46,731 bases of DNA from Pleomorphomonas sp. (GTDB lineage Bacteria > Pseudomonadota > Alphaproteobacteria > Rhizobiales > Pleomorphomonadaceae). The notes under the pieces were generated by a model. That model worked only from the letters and a program-made list of their open reading frames with translations, made no database searches and was not told the DNA's origin. The stretch lies in assembly GCA_030603685.1 (NCBI GenBank), contig JAUVXG010000014.1:1-46731 (forward strand). The letters run 5' to 3'. The position numbers and the translations under genes are program-made. This document shows positions 44,250 to 46,731 of this stretch, piece by piece (position 1 is the stretch's first letter; the number at the start of each line of letters is the position of its first letter).

Positions 44250-44732
44250 CTACTCCGGCGGGGTCCAGACGGCCGGCTGGCGCGGGCCGTCCGGCTCGGC
44301 GCGGATCATCTCCATGCGCGTGCTGTCGAGGCCGCGATTCTGGGCGCGGGCGAGGCGGAAGTTGTGCCCGATGCGCTCGGCGGTGGCGATGACGCCGTTG
44401 GCATCCTTCGCGTCGAAGACCTGTCGTGCCGTTTCGGCGAACAGCGTCAGCCAGCGCTCGAAGTGGCGGTCCTCGATGTCGGCGGTCATCAGGTGCGGCC
44501 GCATGGGCCGGCCCTCGTAGCGGCCCGAGCGCAACAGCACCGACGACCAGAAGGCGCACATTTTCTCCAAGTGGGCGGGCCACTGGTTTTTCTCGATCTC
44601 GCGGCCGAAGATGGCGACGAGATCCGGGTCGGCCATGACCTTGCCGTAGAAGCCGTGGACCAGCGCGTGGATGCTGTCCTCGTTTATCGATCCCATGGGA
44701 ATGCCGCGTCGCGGCGCGTCCGTTGCGGTCAT
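44250..44732 (-). CDS. Group III truncated haemoglobin
   Basis: A 160-residue haem protein of the trHb3 class. The proximal histidine is H90 in IEDRHFERWLTLF, the B-helix motif is ALVHGFYGKVMADPDL, and MCAFWSSVLLRSGRYEGRP is the characteristic group III E-F region. Members bind oxygen, NO or sulfide and are often linked to nitrosative stress, which would suit a genome region handling nitrite, although it is not in the nas operon. Start ATG 44732; a later ATG (residue 13) is also possible. It is convergent with queF across 8 bases and lies downstream of the TetR gene on the same strand. Confidence 0.9.
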   Translation of the reverse strand: MTATDAPRRGIPMGSINEDSIHALVHGFYGKVMADPDLVAIFGREIEKNQWPAHLEKMCAFWSSVLLRSGRYEGRPMRPHLMTADIEDRHFERWLTLFAETARQVFDAKDANGVIATAERIGHNFRLARAQNRGLDSTRMEMIRAEPDGPRQPAVWTPPE

Positions 44733-44821
44733 GTGGTCTCCGGCTGCCGAAGGCGGCGAATGGTCCTTGAAGCCGCAGATGTAGTCATTCGGCGGCCGTC
44801 AGGCAAACTCGCGTCAGCTCG

Positions 44822-45415
44822 TCACGGCCTGCCGTAGATCTTCATGAAGGCGGCGACGGCGGTTTCCACCGCTTCGGCCTTGTCCCTGACCTCGTCGAGG
44901 CCGTAGAGGAGCGGCTCGGCGATGCCGGCTTCGAGGAGGCCCTTGAAGTAGAGGGCGCCGAGCTCGGGCGAGGGGAGGTCGATCTCTCCCTTGGCCGCCC
45001 GCGCGGCGAGAAAGTGGGTAATGGCGTCGAGGCCGCGCTGGGGGCCGAGCTTGTAGACTTCGCGGCCAAGGCCGGTGGTCTGGCTCTCGCTGAGCACGGT
45101 GCGCTGGATCGCCAGGATTTCCGGCTGGGTGACGAGGTCGAGGTAGAGCCGGCCGAAGCGGGTGAGAACCGTGGCGATGTCGCCGTCCGAGGCGAGCGAG
45201 GCCAGCATTTCCTCGCCGGTCTCTTCCAGCGCCTGGGTCGCGACGGTGGCGAACAATTGCTCCTTGGAATCGAAGTAGCCGTAGAGCGTCGCCTTGGAGC
45301 CGCCGAGCCGCGCCGAGATCATCGCCATGCTGGCGCCCCGGTAGCCTACCTCCTCGAACACGGCCGTCGCCGCGGCGATGATGGCGTTTCGCTTCTCATC
45401 GGTCTTCGCGCGCAT
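44822..45415 (-). CDS. TetR/AcrR-family repressor
   Basis: A 197-residue repressor. The N-terminal helix-turn-helix (about residues 8-54) reads AAATAVFEEVGYRGASMAMI and LGGSKATLYGYFDSKEQLF, the standard TetR signature; the C-terminal ligand domain is all helical and of AcrR size. ATG 45415 follows AGGAGACCTTG; the frame could begin one codon earlier at a TTG. It is divergent from an outer-membrane efflux gene across a 99-bp region containing a long dyad over the promoter, so it likely represses that efflux system and itself. Inducer unknown. Confidence 0.92.
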   Translation of the reverse strand: MRAKTDEKRNAIIAAATAVFEEVGYRGASMAMISARLGGSKATLYGYFDSKEQLFATVATQALEETGEEMLASLASDGDIATVLTRFGRLYLDLVTQPEILAIQRTVLSESQTTGLGREVYKLGPQRGLDAITHFLAARAAKGEIDLPSPELGALYFKGLLEAGIAEPLLYGLDEVRDKAEAVETAVAAFMKIYGRP

Positions 45416-45455
45416 CAAGGTCTCCTGTTTGTGATCGGCAGGGTAGGTTTCTGAC

Positions 45456-45506
45456 TTGACCGCCGCAAGTCGCTTTTATAACTAAACCGTACCGTACGGT
45501 TATAAA
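45456..45506. promoter_or_regulatory. Efflux promoter with TetR operator dyad
   Basis: TTGACC (45456-45461) and TATAAC (45477-45482) are possible -35/-10 boxes for the rightward gene, though 15-bp spacing is short. TTTATAAC (45475-45482) and GTTATAAA (45499-45506) form perfect 8-base arms of a 32-bp dyad enclosing the palindrome ACCGTACGGT (45491-45500). The layout suits a TetR operator covering the start site. Confidence 0.65.
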
Positions 45507-45514
45507 GGTGCCGC

Positions 45515-46731
45515 ATGCGCTCCAGGTTCGTCAAAACAGGCTATTCCGCCAGCTTTCTTCTATTAATATCAGCGCTTTACGGCGGCTGCGCCATGTTGCC
45601 CGAGAATGCGGCCCTGTCGTCGGTCAAGCCGATGAGCGCCTATGCGTCCGACAGGAGCCTTGCGCCCGCCAAGGACGCGGCATGGCCGGCCGACGACTGG
45701 TGGACGGCCTATGGCGATCCTCAGCTCGCGACCCTGATCGGCGAGGGGCTTGCCGGCGCCTTGGACATGCGCATCGCCGAGGCGCGGGTGGCGCTGGCCC
45801 AGGCCGGTGTCGGCGCGTCGCGGGCGTCGCTGCTGCCGAGCGTCGGCGCATCGGCCAAGGCCGACAGCGAACGCCAATCCTACAACTACCTGATCGGCGA
45901 GGACTTCGTGCCCAAGGGCTGGAAGGACGCCGGCATGGGGACGCTGTCCCTCGACTGGGAAATCGACTTCTGGGGCAAGAATCGGGCGAGCCTCGCCGCC
46001 GCCAAGGGCAGGGTCGCCGCCGCCGAGGCCGAGGCTGCCGCCACGCGTCTCGCCTTATCCACCGGCATCGCCGAGGCCTACGGCCGTCTCGCCGCGCTGC
46101 ACGCCGATCGCGACAGCGTGGTCAGCGCCATCGGCGTGCGCAAGCAGACGCTGTCGCTGATGAGCGATCGCTACGGCAAGGGCCTGGAGAACGAAGGGGC
46201 GCTGGAGCGCTCCCGCGCGGCGGAGGCGGCGGCCGAGGCCGAGCTGGCCCAGGTCGACGAACAGATCGGCCTCCTCAGGAACCAGCTCGCCGCTCTCGTC
46301 GGCGCCGGGCCGGATCGCGGCCTTGCCATCGCCCGTCCCAAGGTGAGGGGTGGCCGCTTCACCGGCGTTCCCAAGAGCCTGCCCGCCGATCTTCTCGGCC
46401 GACGCCCCGATATCGTGGCGGCCCGCGCCACGGCCGAGGCCGGCCTCAAGGACATCGACGCCGCCAAAGCCGCCTACTATCCCAACGTCAACCTCGCCGC
46501 GATGATCGGCAAGCAGGCGCTCGGCCTCAACATGCTGACCGATCCCGGCTCGACGCTGGGTTCGGTGGGCCCGGCCATCTCGCTGCCGATCTTCGACGGT
46601 GGCCGCCTCCGGGCCGGCGAACGCAGCGCCGTGTCGCAATACGAGATCGCCGTCGCCAGCTACGACAGGACGCTGACGGAAGCCCTGCGCCAGGTGGCGG
46701 ACGCCGTGGTGAGCAAGCGCCAGCTTGCCAG
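45515..46731 (+). CDS. Outer-membrane efflux lipoprotein (OprM/NodT family), 3' end cut by window edge
   Basis: TolC-like outer-membrane channel of a tripartite efflux system; 405 codons are visible of an expected 460-490. Start ATG 45515. The signal ends in a lipobox, LISALYGGCA, so the Cys near residue 25 would be acylated. Family segments are WPADDWWTAYGDPQLATLI, ARVALAQAGVGASRASLLP, LDWEIDFWGKNRASLAAA, LPADLLGRRPDIVAARA, AAYYPNVNLAAMIG and ISLPIFDGGRLRA, covering both repeats. Adaptor and pump genes are expected to the right, outside the window. It could also serve the RND adaptor/permease at 13736-18025, which lacks its own channel gene. Confidence 0.92.
   Translation, partial: MRSRFVKTGYSASFLLLISALYGGCAMLPENAALSSVKPMSAYASDRSLAPAKDAAWPADDWWTAYGDPQLATLIGEGLAGALDMRIAEARVALAQAGVGASRASLLPSVGASAKADSERQSYNYLIGEDFVPKGWKDAGMGTLSLDWEIDFWGKNRASLAAAKGRVAAAEAEAAATRLALSTGIAEAYGRLAALHADRDSVVSAIGVRKQTLSLMSDRYGKGLENEGALERSRAAEAAAEAELAQVDEQIGLLRNQLAALVGAGPDRGLAIARPKVRGGRFTGVPKSLPADLLGRRPDIVAARATAEAGLKDIDAAKAAYYPNVNLAAMIGKQALGLNMLTDPGSTLGSVGPAISLPIFDGGRLRAGERSAVSQYEIAVASYDRTLTEALRQVADAVVSKRQLA

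Overview
The window is GC-rich, densely coding DNA with strong codon bias and many 1-4 bp gene overlaps. Gene content points to an alphaproteobacterium of the Hyphomicrobiales type: metH split into two genes behind an ArsR-methyltransferase regulator, NasT/NasS control of nitrate assimilation, TRAP uptake linked to hexuronate catabolism, and MipA/OmpV plus RND envelope systems. Genus-level placement is not possible from the sequence alone. I see no tRNA, rRNA, CRISPR array, insertion sequence or prophage.

Layout. (1) 1-1477, minus: sugar ABC transporter ATPase, cut by the left edge. (2) 1937-8372, plus: methionine/SAM-cycle operon of arsR-methyltransferase, metF, metH N-terminal half, a small PIN toxin-antitoxin pair, and metH C-terminal half. 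(3) 8439-18025: a MipA/OmpV outer-membrane protein divergent from two consecutive OmpR-type two-component systems, then, after an apparent terminator and a dyad, an RND adaptor and permease. (4) 18279-25071: a small unknown protein, then minus-strand genes for a GntR regulator, a tandem START-domain protein with its ArsR repressor, and the hexuronate genes uxuA, uxuB and uxaC. Divergent from uxaC is a TRAP transporter (25409-28336). (5) 28404-31150: an NhaD/ArsB-type antiporter and an orphan GSU2403-type nucleotidyltransferase behind two large palindromes. (6) 31301-41940: nitrate assimilation block, nasT-nasS, a sigma-54 promoter with a structured leader, nrtABD, nirB, nirD, nasA. (7) 42088-46731: a diguanylate cyclase, queF with an unclear start, a group III truncated haemoglobin, a TetR regulator and a divergent outer-membrane efflux lipoprotein cut by the right edge.

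How the parts work together. In (6) NrtABD brings in nitrate, NasA reduces it to nitrite and NirBD to ammonium. NasS/NasT sense nitrate and probably release a terminator in the leader, while sigma-54 ties transcription to nitrogen status. In (4) the TRAP system imports a hexuronate, UxaC isomerises it, UxuB reduces fructuronate to mannonate and UxuA dehydrates this to 2-keto-3-deoxygluconate. In (2) MetF makes methyl-THF and the two MetH halves use it to regenerate methionine, under a regulator with its own SAM-binding domain.

The most interesting items are regulatory or architectural: a toxin-antitoxin pair inside a split metH operon, two helically phased identical-geometry ArsR operators, tandem 32-bp dyads before the orphan nucleotidyltransferase, a sigma-54/ANTAR-type nas leader, doubled two-component systems feeding one RND pump, and a queF frame with no canonical start codon where homologues begin.
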